Assembly (NCBI GenBank): GCA_900550545.1
Contig: URSS01000021.1
Location: 1 to 44,085, forward strand
Origin: an uncultured Lachnobacterium sp.
Lineage (GTDB): Bacteria; Bacillota; Clostridia; Lachnospirales; Lachnospiraceae
Length of the DNA stretch: 44,085 nt
Reading direction: 5' to 3'
Numbering within the stretch: position 1 is the first letter of the stretch; every line of letters starts with the position of its first letter. The translations under genes were made by a program, and so were the position numbers. A model generated the notes under the pieces. That model made no database searches, was not told where the DNA came from, and saw only the letters and a program-made list of their open reading frames with translations. Positions 31,690 to 39,906 of the stretch are shown here, piece after piece.

Positions 31690-33117
31690 ATGGAGAATAA
31701 ATTTCGCTTTTACAATACGTTAACAAGACAGATTGAGACAGTCATTCCTCATGAGGATGGAAAGATTGCAATGTATACATGCGGACCGACCGTATATCAT
31801 TTTGCGCACATTGGAAATCTTCGCAGTTATATCATGGAAGATGTGCTTGAAAAAGGACTGCGCTATGTCGGTTATGATGTAAAACGTGTAATGAATATCA
31901 CAGATGTCGGACATTTATCTTCTGATGCAGACACTGGTGAGGACAAAATGCTCAAAGGCGCAAAGCGCGAGCACAAGACAGTCATGGAAGTGGCAAAGTA
32001 TTACACAGATGCATTCTTTAGTGATTGTAAGAAATTGAATATCAAGAGACCGGATGTCGTAGAGCCGGCAACCAATTGTATTCCGGAATTTATTCACATG
32101 ATCGAAGTCTTATTGGAGAAGGGATACGCATATATTGCCGGGGGCAACGTATATTTCGATACAAGTAAGCTGGATGATTATTTTGTATTTTCTTCCGCAG
32201 TAGAGAAGGAACAGCTTCAGGTTGGTGTCCGTGATGATGTTGAGGCGGATGAGAACAAGCGGAATGTCAATGACTTTGTACTCTGGTTTACCAAGTCAAA
32301 ATTTGAGGATCAGGCATTGAAGTGGGATAGCCCATGGGGCGTAGGATATCCGGGATGGCACATCGAGTGCTCCTGCATCAGTATGAAACATCTCGGCGAG
32401 TATATGGATATTCACTGTGGCGGTGTGGACAACATCTTTCCACATCACACCAATGAGATTGCACAGTCAGAGTCTTACCTTGGACATAAATGGTGCAATT
32501 ACTGGTTCCATGTGAACCATCTGAATGACCAGTCCGGCAAAATGAGCAAATCCAAGGGCGATTTCCTTACCGTATCGTTACTCGAAGAAAAAGGATACGA
32601 TCCGATTGCATACCGTATGTTTTGTCTGCAGTCACATTACCGTAAGCCACTTGTATTCTCATATGAGAATCTGGACAACGTAGAGAGTGCCTACGAGAAA
32701 CTGGTAAAGAAGATTGCCGGATTTAAAAATGAAGGGGAAGTTGACCAGAAGGCATTTGACGCATATAAAGCAAAATTTGAGGATGCGATTTGCAATGATC
32801 TGAACACTTCTATGGCAATTACGGTTGTCTATGACGTTGTAAAAGCCGATATCAATGATGCAACGAAACTTGCATTGCTGAATGATTTTGACCGCGTGCT
32901 TTCGCTCAATCTTACAACTGCAGGGGCAAAGCTTCTCGAAGCAGGTACTGCCGTAGATGCGGAACTGGAGACTTTTATTAACGAGAAAATTGAAGAGCGT
33001 GCAGCTGCAAAGAAAGCGAAAGATTTTGCAAAGGCAGATGCCATCAGAGATGAACTTTTAGCAAAGGGCGTTGCAATTAAAGATACCCGTGAAGGGGTTG
33101 TTTGGGAGCTTGTTTAA
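31690..33117 (+). CDS. cysS: Cysteinyl-tRNA synthetase
   Basis: This 475-residue class I synthetase charges tRNA-Cys. It has the HIGH-type motif as HIGN (40-43), the zinc ligand Cys31 (TCGPTVYH), the other ligands in HIECSCISM and HHTNEIAQSE, and the KMSKS motif at residues 284-288. The C-terminal helical bundle and anticodon-binding region are present. The stop codon overlaps the start of mrnC (TAATG), showing translational coupling. Confidence 0.97.
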   Translation: MENKFRFYNTLTRQIETVIPHEDGKIAMYTCGPTVYHFAHIGNLRSYIMEDVLEKGLRYVGYDVKRVMNITDVGHLSSDADTGEDKMLKGAKREHKTVMEVAKYYTDAFFSDCKKLNIKRPDVVEPATNCIPEFIHMIEVLLEKGYAYIAGGNVYFDTSKLDDYFVFSSAVEKEQLQVGVRDDVEADENKRNVNDFVLWFTKSKFEDQALKWDSPWGVGYPGWHIECSCISMKHLGEYMDIHCGGVDNIFPHHTNEIAQSESYLGHKWCNYWFHVNHLNDQSGKMSKSKGDFLTVSLLEEKGYDPIAYRMFCLQSHYRKPLVFSYENLDNVESAYEKLVKKIAGFKNEGEVDQKAFDAYKAKFEDAICNDLNTSMAITVVYDVVKADINDATKLALLNDFDRVLSLNLTTAGAKLLEAGTAVDAELETFINEKIEERAAAKKAKDFAKADAIRDELLAKGVAIKDTREGVVWELV

Positions 33118-33551
33118 TGGAAAAAGGAATTGACGCATATATCAAGGAACAATTTGAACTTGCAGATGTGGACATCCGGACATATTCTCCCCTCACCCTT
33201 GCATATATTGGAGATTGTATTTTTGATTTGATCATTCGCTCAGTTGTGGTTGGAAAAGGAAATACCCGGCCGAACCAGCTGCATCAGCGGACCAGCAGCA
33301 TTGTCAAGGCGCATACGCAGGCACTCATCATAGAGTATTTAGAGCCGCAGCTGACACAGGAAGAAGCGGATATATACCGCAGAGGCCGCAATGCAAAATC
33401 CTATACGATGGCAAAGAATGCCACGATGGCAGATTACCGTAAGGCTACAGGGCTCGAGGCGGTAATTGGTTATCTTTATCTGACGGATCAGTTCGCGCGT
33501 GCAGTAGAACTGACAAAGAATGCAATCGATGGATTAAAATTGTCCGTATAG
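33117..33551 (+). CDS. mrnC: Mini-ribonuclease III
   Basis: This 144-residue protein has the RNase III catalytic fold without a double-stranded-RNA-binding domain. In Bacillus, Mini-III trims the ends of 23S rRNA precursors. The motif LAYIGDCIFDLIIR contains the conserved acidic residues, and the NQLHQRTSSIVKA segment is characteristic. The start codon overlaps the cysS stop; the frame extends a few residues upstream in cysS but the ATG at 33117 is natural. The Asp in YIGD and the following FDL occupy the catalytic positions. Confidence 0.95.
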   Translation: MEKGIDAYIKEQFELADVDIRTYSPLTLAYIGDCIFDLIIRSVVVGKGNTRPNQLHQRTSSIVKAHTQALIIEYLEPQLTQEEADIYRRGRNAKSYTMAKNATMADYRKATGLEAVIGYLYLTDQFARAVELTKNAIDGLKLSV

Positions 33552-33623
33552 TCAATGCCGGACAAAAAATAGAACATCTATCAGTGACGAAAGCAGAGAA
33601 AACAGGTAGAAAAGGAAAAATAC

Positions 33624-34370
33624 ATGGGATACGAAGAAAGCAAAATTGAGGGACGCAATGCGGTATTAGAGGCATTTCGTTCCGGAAAGACAATTGATAA
33701 ATTGTATGTACTCGACGGCTGTCAGGATGGACCGGTGCGTTCCATCACGAGAGAGGCGAGAAAGCACGACACCATCATCAATTATGTGGCAAAAGAACGT
33801 CTCGATCAGATTTCAGAGACAGGAAAACACCAGGGTGTGATTGCGGTATCTGCGGCCTATGAATATGCGGAAGTGGAAGATATTCTTGCAGCAGCAGAAG
33901 CAAAAGGGGAACCACCGTTTATCATTATTCTTGATGGGATTGAAGACCCGCACAATCTTGGTGCAATTTTACGTACCGCCAATCAGGTGGGAGCGCATGG
34001 AGTGATCATTCCAAAGCGCCGTGCAGTCGGTCTGACACCGACAGTTGCCCGCACTTCGGCGGGAGCAATCAATTATACACCGGTTGCAAAAGTGACAAAT
34101 ATCTCCAATACAATGAAGGAGTTAAAGGACAAAGGCATGTGGTTCGTATGTGCTGACATGGATGGAACCGTCATGTATGACATGGATCTGACCGGGCCGA
34201 TTGGCCTTGTGATTGGAAATGAAGGGGAAGGTGTCAGCCAGCTGGTAAAAAAGAATTGTGATATGGTAGCATCCATTCCGATGAAAGGTGATATTGATTC
34301 ACTGAATGCATCGGTGGCAACTGGAGTACTGGCTTATGAGATTTTACGCCAGCGTATGAAAAAAGGATAA
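33624..34370 (+). CDS. rlmB: 23S rRNA (guanosine-2'-O-)-methyltransferase RlmB
   Basis: This 248-residue SpoU/TrmH-type SPOUT methyltransferase has an N-terminal L30e-like substrate-binding domain beginning ESKIEGRNAVLEAF. Its three SPOUT motifs are NLGAILRTANQVGAHGVI, GLVIGNEGEGV and MKGDIDSLNASVATGVLAYE. It methylates a guanosine in 23S rRNA with S-adenosylmethionine. The position after mrnC is the conserved order and links it to rRNA maturation. A GGAAAAA site precedes the ATG. Confidence 0.95.
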   Translation: MGYEESKIEGRNAVLEAFRSGKTIDKLYVLDGCQDGPVRSITREARKHDTIINYVAKERLDQISETGKHQGVIAVSAAYEYAEVEDILAAAEAKGEPPFIIILDGIEDPHNLGAILRTANQVGAHGVIIPKRRAVGLTPTVARTSAGAINYTPVAKVTNISNTMKELKDKGMWFVCADMDGTVMYDMDLTGPIGLVIGNEGEGVSQLVKKNCDMVASIPMKGDIDSLNASVATGVLAYEILRQRMKKG

Positions 34371-34389
34371 TATCTGGGAAGGGAAGCGG

Positions 34390-34995
34390 ATGTGTTACGA
34401 CGCATTTTCTGATGAGGAACTGATTGCCAAATTAAGACGGGGAGAAAATGAAGTAACGGATTATATTCTTGAAAAGTATAAGCCTCTTGTGCGGAAACGC
34501 ACGAATGCCATGTATCTGATGGGGGGCGAGACCGAGGATCTCATTCAGGAAGGGATGGTCGGGCTTTTTAAGGCAATCCGTGATTACCAGGAGGAACGGG
34601 AAGCAAGCTTTTATCACTTTGCGGAGCTTTGCATCAACCGTCAGTTATACTCTGCACTTCAGGCATCAAACCGCAAAAAGCATCAGCCACTGAATACTTA
34701 TATTTCCTTTTCTACCGGAGAGTCCGAGGATGGAATGAAAGTGGAGGATGCGTTGCTTGGACAGTCACAAAGTCCGGAGCAGCTTGTAATAGAAAAGGAA
34801 GTCTGGGAAGATTTTAAGCAGCGTCTGAATGGACGGTTGAGTAAAATGGAGAATAAAGTGCTGGCATTTTATCTGGAGGGAAAGAATTATATTCAGATTG
34901 CGCAGCTGATGAAGAAATCGCCGAAATCAATTGACAATGCATTGCAGCGTATTCGGCAGAAAGTAAAACAGATGAAACAGGAAGAAAGAGGGTGA
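34390..34995 (+). CDS. sigH: RNA polymerase sigma-H factor
   Basis: This 201-residue sigma-70-family protein has region 2 (LVRKRTNAMYLMGGETEDLIQEGMVGLFKAIRDY) and a C-terminal region 4 helix-turn-helix (NYIQIAQLMKKSPKSIDNALQRI). Size, sequence and position after rlmB identify it as SigH, which in Bacillus and Clostridia controls the start of sporulation and post-exponential genes. A GGGAAGGGAAG stretch precedes the start. The stop codon is only 4 bp from the mecA start, so the two are translated together. Confidence 0.92.
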   Translation: MCYDAFSDEELIAKLRRGENEVTDYILEKYKPLVRKRTNAMYLMGGETEDLIQEGMVGLFKAIRDYQEEREASFYHFAELCINRQLYSALQASNRKKHQPLNTYISFSTGESEDGMKVEDALLGQSQSPEQLVIEKEVWEDFKQRLNGRLSKMENKVLAFYLEGKNYIQIAQLMKKSPKSIDNALQRIRQKVKQMKQEERG

Positions 34996-34999
34996 GGCT

Positions 35000-35656
35000 A
35001 TGCAATTTTCAAGAGTCGGAAAACATACAATTCGCTGTGTGATTTCGGAACAGGAAATTCTGGATATGGGCTATACCATGGAAGAAATTATGAGTAACGG
35101 AGAACGGACACAGGAATTTGTGAATCAGATTTTTGATATGGCAGAGCAGCGTTTTGAAACGAAATTTGACATGGGAATTAAAACTGTCCGTGCGGACTTT
35201 ATGTCCGATCATACGCTGGCACTCACTTTTTCGGAACATCCGGGATCTGATGAAATGATGGAACACTTAAAGGATATCGTGAATGGACTTTTGAATTCTA
35301 TCCCGCAGCAGAAATGGAAAGAACTGGGAGAAGCAGGAGCGCAGGTGAGCGCGGATGGTGAGCAGCCAAGAGTTCTTGTGACGATTGTTTTTCACAGTAT
35401 GGATATTCTTACGCGTTTTGCAAAACTTGTTGTAATGGAGAAGATTCCCTTCAATATGCTGTACAAATATCTGGATGCTTATATGCTGATTATGGATTTG
35501 TCCAATGAAAATCAGGATAGTGTGAAGCGGCTTTCGGCTTTGACAGATGAGTATGCAGATGATATTCAGGTAGGGGCGCAGCGTAAAGCGTTTATTGAGG
35601 AACACGGAGAGGTAATCATAAAAGAGAAAGCCATCGAGACATTACAGCAGTTATAA
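35000..35656 (+). CDS. mecA: MecA-like adaptor protein
   Basis: This 218-residue protein resembles MecA, the adaptor that delivers proteins to ClpC-ClpP. The N-terminal part (ISEQEILDMGYTMEEIMSNGERTQEF) and the C-terminal domain with FHSMDILTRFAKLV and YKYLDAYMLIMDL follow the family. An acidic stretch in the middle is less conserved. It is coupled to sigH, and one possible purpose is to link SigH or another regulator with proteolysis. In genomes without known competence pathways the substrates are unknown. Confidence 0.87.
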   Translation: MQFSRVGKHTIRCVISEQEILDMGYTMEEIMSNGERTQEFVNQIFDMAEQRFETKFDMGIKTVRADFMSDHTLALTFSEHPGSDEMMEHLKDIVNGLLNSIPQQKWKELGEAGAQVSADGEQPRVLVTIVFHSMDILTRFAKLVVMEKIPFNMLYKYLDAYMLIMDLSNENQDSVKRLSALTDEYADDIQVGAQRKAFIEEHGEVIIKEKAIETLQQL

Positions 35657-35664
35657 TTAAGAAA

Positions 35665-35713
35665 CAAAAAAGTGTACATCTGACATTATGTTCAGAATGT
35701 ACACTTTCTTTTT
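35665..35713. terminator. Bidirectional terminator between mecA and cheY
   Basis: AAAGTGTACAT (35669-35679) pairs with ATGTACACTTT (35697-35707), bounded by an A run on the left and a T run on the right, for the two convergent genes. Confidence 0.88.
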
Positions 35714-35726
35714 ATGTATTTGTATT

Positions 35727-36086
35727 CTAACCTAAAATTTTGCGGATAGATTCGATTACACGGTCAGCCTGGAATGGTTTTACGATGAAGTCCTTTGCGC
35801 CTGCCTGAATAGCTTCGATAACCATGGACTGCTGTCCCATAGCGGAACACATAACACAAGTAGCGTTTGGGTCAGCGGCTTTAATTTCCTTAAGTGCCTG
35901 AATACCATCTTTGTTTGGCATTGTGATATCAAGTGTTACAAGATCTGGTTTCAATTCATTGTATTTTGCAACTGCTTCTACACCATCAGCAGCTTCTCCT
36001 GCAATTTCAAATCCACCTTTCGTTAAGATATCTTTGAGCATCATACGCATGAATGCTGCATCATCAACGATTAAAATCTTTGCCAT
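35727..36086 (-). CDS. cheY: Chemotaxis response regulator CheY
   Basis: This 119-residue single receiver domain has the acidic pair Asp8-Asp9, phospho-acceptor Asp53 (LVTLDITMPNKDG), the MCSAMGQ Ser/Thr switch and FIVKPF with the invariant Lys. It has no output domain and starts one base after the phosphatase gene ends on the same strand, so it is the CheY that binds the flagellar switch. It is strongly similar to Thermotoga-like CheY in the MAKILIVDDAAFMRMMLKDIL start. The gene shows that the organism is probably flagellated. Confidence 0.95.
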   Translation of the reverse strand: MAKILIVDDAAFMRMMLKDILTKGGFEIAGEAADGVEAVAKYNELKPDLVTLDITMPNKDGIQALKEIKAADPNATCVMCSAMGQQSMVIEAIQAGAKDFIVKPFQADRVIESIRKILG

Positions 36087-36668
36087 TTATATTTCCTCCT
36101 GTTTTAAAATCTGTTTTACAATGCTGACCGGATATAACTGAACCAGTCTGCTGTCGATAAGATCATCAACAATCAAACGGAATGAAACTTTTACAATATC
36201 ATTTCCGTTACATAACTCTTCTGGAATTTCAAAGGTTTTCTGTTCGGTACAATTGATTAGTGGGAAACCAATGTCCGTAGGCTGGCGCAACAAGGATGCC
36301 ATCGAAGTTGCGATAGAACCACACATCTGGTTCATTGCCTCTGAAATCGCGGATAGTGTCAATCCATCTATCTGCATATTTGAAATGCTGGTGCCGTCGC
36401 CACCCATCATAAGGTTGGCAATAATTAAAGCATCATGTCTGTCAAGCACCATCAAATTTGTTCCATCCAATCCCTTTGTGTATGGAACCTTGATAAGAAT
36501 GGTATCATCATCCCCAAGCAAATCTTCTTTTGTTAAGACTTCGACATTGGGAGTTGTGATATTGGTCGGCCGGTTTATAATCATACTTAGCGCGGTAGCA
36601 GCAGTACCTGTGCAGATATTTGCAATCTCGCCGATGATGTCAGCCTGTTCCAGTGAAATACTCTCCAT
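36087..36668 (-). CDS. CheC/FliY-type CheY-phosphate phosphatase without a FliN domain
   Basis: This 193-residue protein has two active-site motifs of the CheC/CheX/FliY family: Glu14/Asn17 in IIGEIANICTGTAATAL and Glu110/Asn113 in SAISEAMNQMCGSIATSM. The second motif is close to the FliY signature. The C-terminal SpoA/FliN-like domain and the N-terminal CheY-binding helix of FliY are absent, so this is a stand-alone phosphatase rather than a switch component. It is directly upstream of cheY on the same strand. The likely job is to hydrolyse the CheY phosphoryl group. Confidence 0.85.
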   Translation of the reverse strand: MESISLEQADIIGEIANICTGTAATALSMIINRPTNITTPNVEVLTKEDLLGDDDTILIKVPYTKGLDGTNLMVLDRHDALIIANLMMGGDGTSISNMQIDGLTLSAISEAMNQMCGSIATSMASLLRQPTDIGFPLINCTEQKTFEIPEELCNGNDIVKVSFRLIVDDLIDSRLVQLYPVSIVKQILKQEEI

Positions 36669-36703
36669 ATACTTTCCTCCATAGTACCTATTTCCTAACT
36701 GTA

Positions 36704-36732
36704 ATTATAGCAAATATCGACCAATAAGGAAA
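36704..36732 (-). promoter_or_regulatory. Promoter of the chemotaxis pair
   Basis: Read on the minus strand, TGCTATAAT gives a perfect TATAAT (36704-36709) with an extended TG. TTTCCT (36727-36732) is a poor -35 at 17-bp spacing. It is not the flagellar sigma-28 consensus. Confidence 0.6.
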
Positions 36733-36760
36733 GAAAATATTCGTTTTTTTTCAATTACCA

Positions 36761-36789
36761 TTGGTATCATACCACAGATATGATAAAAT
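36761..36789 (+). promoter_or_regulatory. Promoter and palindrome ahead of the ParB-like/BMP operon
   Basis: TTGGTA (36761-36766) and TAAAAT (36784-36789) are spaced by 17 bp. A perfect palindrome TGGTAT-C-ATACCA (36762-36774) covers the -35, the position of a repressor site. The start codon is 47 bp downstream. Confidence 0.6.
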
Positions 36790-36835
36790 TGAAACAGCAA
36801 AAACTAAAAAGCTTATAAATTAAAGGAGACAGAAT

Positions 36836-38740
36836 ATGGGAGAGACAGAATATCAGGAAGCCTTAAAGCTTGGTAAAAAAGAATATAAGTCCTGTGTGTA
36901 TCGCGGACGTTTTCCATATCTTCCGGTTTTGGATGATATTCTTTCAAGAGAGGATATCCGGACAGAACAGAATATGGGATTAATACAGATACCATTGGAT
37001 TTCGTTGTAGGTACTTCTACCATGGGGCGTACGTTTTCCTTTGCATCGAATTTTATGCCGATTCTTGGAGAAGATACGGAGTTTGCAGTTAAATGGGCAA
37101 ATTTGTCAGATGCCCAGGTGAATGAAGGAATCCGTGATCCGATTATCGCTTATGAATATATGAACCGCTATTATGTAGTGGAAGGAAACAAAAGAGTCAG
37201 CGTTTTAAAATATTATAAAGCAGATTCGATTGTTGCAAATGTGACACGTAAAATTCCAAAGTATTCTGAAGACGAGGCGGTCAAAGTATATTATGAATAC
37301 ATGAAATTTAATGAAGTGACAGGCCTGTTTAATATTGAATTTTCAAAATTGGGACTGGCACAGGAATTGCTGGAGCTTACCGGGTGTACCACGCGGTGGG
37401 ATGACGATACGCGTCTGGAGTTCAATAGCCTTCTTTTGCATTTTACGAGGGCATATGAATTTCGAGGTGGTCAGAAGCTGCCAATCACAGTGGGAGATGC
37501 TCTGACTGCATTTATCAATATTTATGGTTATAAAGAAACACTTGCCATGTCAGATGCAGAATTAAATACAAATATTGTGAAATGCTGGAATGAGTTTGTA
37601 GTTCTGACGGAGAAGCAGAGCGTTGGTCTTGTGATGAATCCGACTACAGTGCAGGAAAAAAAGAGCCTGTTCAGCTATCTGCTTCCAACTTCCAACCGGA
37701 AATTTACTGCGGCATTCTTGTACCCGAAGTCACCGGAGACATCCGACTGGATCTATGCACATGAACTTGGACGTAATTATCTGGAAGAGACATTCCCGGA
37801 TCAGATTAAGACCATCTGTGTTAATGATGTCAATGAAGATAATGTGGAACAGGTGCTGAATGATGTAATCCGTAAAGGTGCAGATATAATTTTTGAGGTG
37901 GCACCACAGATGATGAAGCCGAGTCTGAAAGTTGCTGTGGATCATCCGGATATTAAGATTTTAAACTGCAGTCTGAATACGCCGCATAAATACATCCGTA
38001 CGTATTACGCACGCATGTATGAGGCAAAATTCTTATCAGGCATGATTGCAGGAGCGTTGGCGGAGAATGACCGCATTGCCTATATTGCGGACTATCCGAT
38101 TTATGGAATGATTGCCAACATCAATGCGTTTGCCTTAGGTGCGACTTTTACGAATCCGCGGGCGAAAATTTATCTGGAGTGGTCTACCAAAAAAGATTAT
38201 AACAGAGACAAATTTCTGCAGGAGAACGATATTCATATTGTTTCCGATCAGGACATGATCACACCAAGAGATGCCAGCCGTCAGTTTGGTTTATACCGTT
38301 TTGAAAATGGACAGACCGTAAATCTTCTGATGCCACTTTGGAATTGGGGCATTTTCTACCAGAAGATGATTCAGAGTATTATCGCTGGAGCTTACCAGTC
38401 AGAGGGCAGTTCCGAAGGACGTGCGCTTAACTACTGGTGGGGAATGTCCGCTGGGGTGATTGACCTGATTTGTTCCAAAAATGTACCGGTTGGAGTAAAA
38501 CGTCTGGCAGATCATTTGAAGAGTGATATTAAAAAGGGAGACATTGTTCCATTTTACGGAGAAATCTATTCGCAGGATGGCACCTTGCAAAATGAGAAGG
38601 AAGCAACAATGAAACCGGAAGATATCATGGAAATGGATTGGCTGGTAGACAATGTAGTGGGAAGTATTCCTGTTATGGAGACGCTGATTGATGCAGCAAA
38701 ATCCGTTGTGCAATTAAAAGGGGTAGAGGAAACAAAGTAG
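36836..38740 (+). CDS. Cytosolic ParB-like/BMP-family fusion protein
   Basis: This is a 634-residue protein with no signal peptide or membrane segment. Residues about 45-150 resemble a ParB/sulfiredoxin-like domain: IQIPLDFVVGT, then GIRDPIIAYEYMNRYYVVEG with the ParB box EGNKR (116-120). Residues about 290-600 follow the BMP (PnrA/Med) periplasmic-binding fold that binds purine nucleosides: FTAAFLYPKSPETSDWIY, a central VAVDHPDIKILNC, FLSGMIAGALA, and the Gly/Trp-rich ends LNYWWGMSAGVIDL. BMP proteins are normally exported lipoproteins, so a cytosolic copy fused to a ParB-like domain is unusual and suggests a nucleoside-sensing regulator. It starts an operon, is preceded by AAAGGAG, and its stop is 1 bp from the phosphoesterase gene. 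Confidence 0.8.
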   Translation: MGETEYQEALKLGKKEYKSCVYRGRFPYLPVLDDILSREDIRTEQNMGLIQIPLDFVVGTSTMGRTFSFASNFMPILGEDTEFAVKWANLSDAQVNEGIRDPIIAYEYMNRYYVVEGNKRVSVLKYYKADSIVANVTRKIPKYSEDEAVKVYYEYMKFNEVTGLFNIEFSKLGLAQELLELTGCTTRWDDDTRLEFNSLLLHFTRAYEFRGGQKLPITVGDALTAFINIYGYKETLAMSDAELNTNIVKCWNEFVVLTEKQSVGLVMNPTTVQEKKSLFSYLLPTSNRKFTAAFLYPKSPETSDWIYAHELGRNYLEETFPDQIKTICVNDVNEDNVEQVLNDVIRKGADIIFEVAPQMMKPSLKVAVDHPDIKILNCSLNTPHKYIRTYYARMYEAKFLSGMIAGALAENDRIAYIADYPIYGMIANINAFALGATFTNPRAKIYLEWSTKKDYNRDKFLQENDIHIVSDQDMITPRDASRQFGLYRFENGQTVNLLMPLWNWGIFYQKMIQSIIAGAYQSEGSSEGRALNYWWGMSAGVIDLICSKNVPVGVKRLADHLKSDIKKGDIVPFYGEIYSQDGTLQNEKEATMKPEDIMEMDWLVDNVVGSIPVMETLIDAAKSVVQLKGVEETK

Positions 38741-38741
38741 C

Positions 38742-39332
38742 ATGAAAATACTATTTATAGCAGATGAAGAGTCGAAAATATACTGGGATTTTTTTAAGAA
38801 GGAGCAATTTGAGGGGATTGACCTTATTATATCCTGTGGAGACTTAAAACCGGAGTATCTGTCGTTTTTGGCAACGATGGCGGCAGTCCCGGTACTTTAC
38901 GTCAGAGGCAATCATGACGATAAATATGAAAAGTATCCGCCGGAAGGATGCACATGTATTGAGGATCGTATTTACAATTTCAATGGAATACGTATTCTTG
39001 GACTTGGCGGTTCCTACCGGTACAAGCCGGGAATTAATCAATATACCGAATTTCAGATGACCCGCAGAGTCAGTAAGCTGTTTTTAAAGCTCAAGTTCAA
39101 TCGTGGCTTTGACATCCTTGTGACGCATTCACCGGCAAAAGGAGTTCATGATGGGGAAGATATATGCCATCGGGGATTTCAGATATTTAATTGCCTGATC
39201 GCAAAATATCATCCAAAATATTTTGTTCATGGACATGTGCATATGAATTACGGAAGGCAGTTTCCGAGGGAGGATTATATCGGGGATACATGTGTGGTGA
39301 ATGCATTTGAGCGATATGTGATAGAAATATAG
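38742..39332 (+). CDS. Metallophosphoesterase with an altered first motif
   Basis: This is a 196-residue calcineurin-like phosphoesterase. Motifs are SCGDL (II), RGNHDD (III), VTHSPAKG (IV) and HGHVHMNYG (V). Motif I, usually DxH, reads ADEES here (Asp8-Glu-Glu10), so the histidine ligand is missing and Glu10 may replace it. The family includes nucleotidases and cyclic-nucleotide phosphodiesterases. It is coupled to the ParB-like/BMP gene by a 1-bp gap and to the next gene by 10 bp. The pairing suggests action on a nucleotide related to the BMP ligand, which is only inference. Confidence 0.85.
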   Translation: MKILFIADEESKIYWDFFKKEQFEGIDLIISCGDLKPEYLSFLATMAAVPVLYVRGNHDDKYEKYPPEGCTCIEDRIYNFNGIRILGLGGSYRYKPGINQYTEFQMTRRVSKLFLKLKFNRGFDILVTHSPAKGVHDGEDICHRGFQIFNCLIAKYHPKYFVHGHVHMNYGRQFPREDYIGDTCVVNAFERYVIEI

Positions 39333-39342
39333 GTAGAAATGT

Positions 39343-39897
39343 ATGAGAAGTGATGAAAAAAAAGCCATTCTTTTAATCGTTAAGACAGCAGCAAAATTGA
39401 AGACGGATGATATCAATGAATTGAATGCCGTACTTGGTTATGCAAAAGAAAGTAAATTGTTCACAGGAACTGTTTTTGGCAAACGATTTATTCAAAGGCT
39501 TGAGGAACTAAAGAAGAAAACCGATTACGAGCACAAATGCATTTTATGCGGTCATCCGGTTACTGGTATTATATGCAATACCTGTCTGGGACAGTTGCTT
39601 CCGGCGGTAGAGAAAGAATACGCCGGCGACATTTCGGTGGAAGCAAAAGAAGAAAGTCAAAATACGTTTGGGGAACAGCCAGCCAGAACACATTTGAACA
39701 AAACAGAGCAGAATCAGGAGCCGGAATGGCTTATGGATGAATTGGTAAAGAATCTGGATTCATCGATGGATCACCTTGCTAATCAGAAGTCTGTGCAAAA
39801 TCTTGAAAAAATAATGTATGCGTTACTGTTTCTGTGTGTTTTCAATATGGTAGGGATGATATTAATTTTACTCATGCTAAAAGGCGTGATTGTGTAA
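39343..39897 (+). CDS. Zinc-ribbon protein with a C-terminal membrane anchor
   Basis: This 184-residue protein is not recognised beyond its parts. A helical N-terminus is followed by a zinc ribbon with Cys66, Cys69, Cys78 and Cys81 (CILCG...CNTC), a Glu/Gln/Thr-rich linker and one membrane helix at the end (about 158-182, LLFLCVFNMVGMILILLML). With no signal peptide it should sit as a tail-anchored cytoplasmic protein. It lies in the operon between the phosphoesterase and the GLUG-repeat protein. The ribosome binding site is weak, so coupling to the gene before it is likely. Confidence 0.75.
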   Translation: MRSDEKKAILLIVKTAAKLKTDDINELNAVLGYAKESKLFTGTVFGKRFIQRLEELKKKTDYEHKCILCGHPVTGIICNTCLGQLLPAVEKEYAGDISVEAKEESQNTFGEQPARTHLNKTEQNQEPEWLMDELVKNLDSSMDHLANQKSVQNLEKIMYALLFLCVFNMVGMILILLMLKGVIV

Positions 39898-39906
39898 GGA
39901 GTGAAC

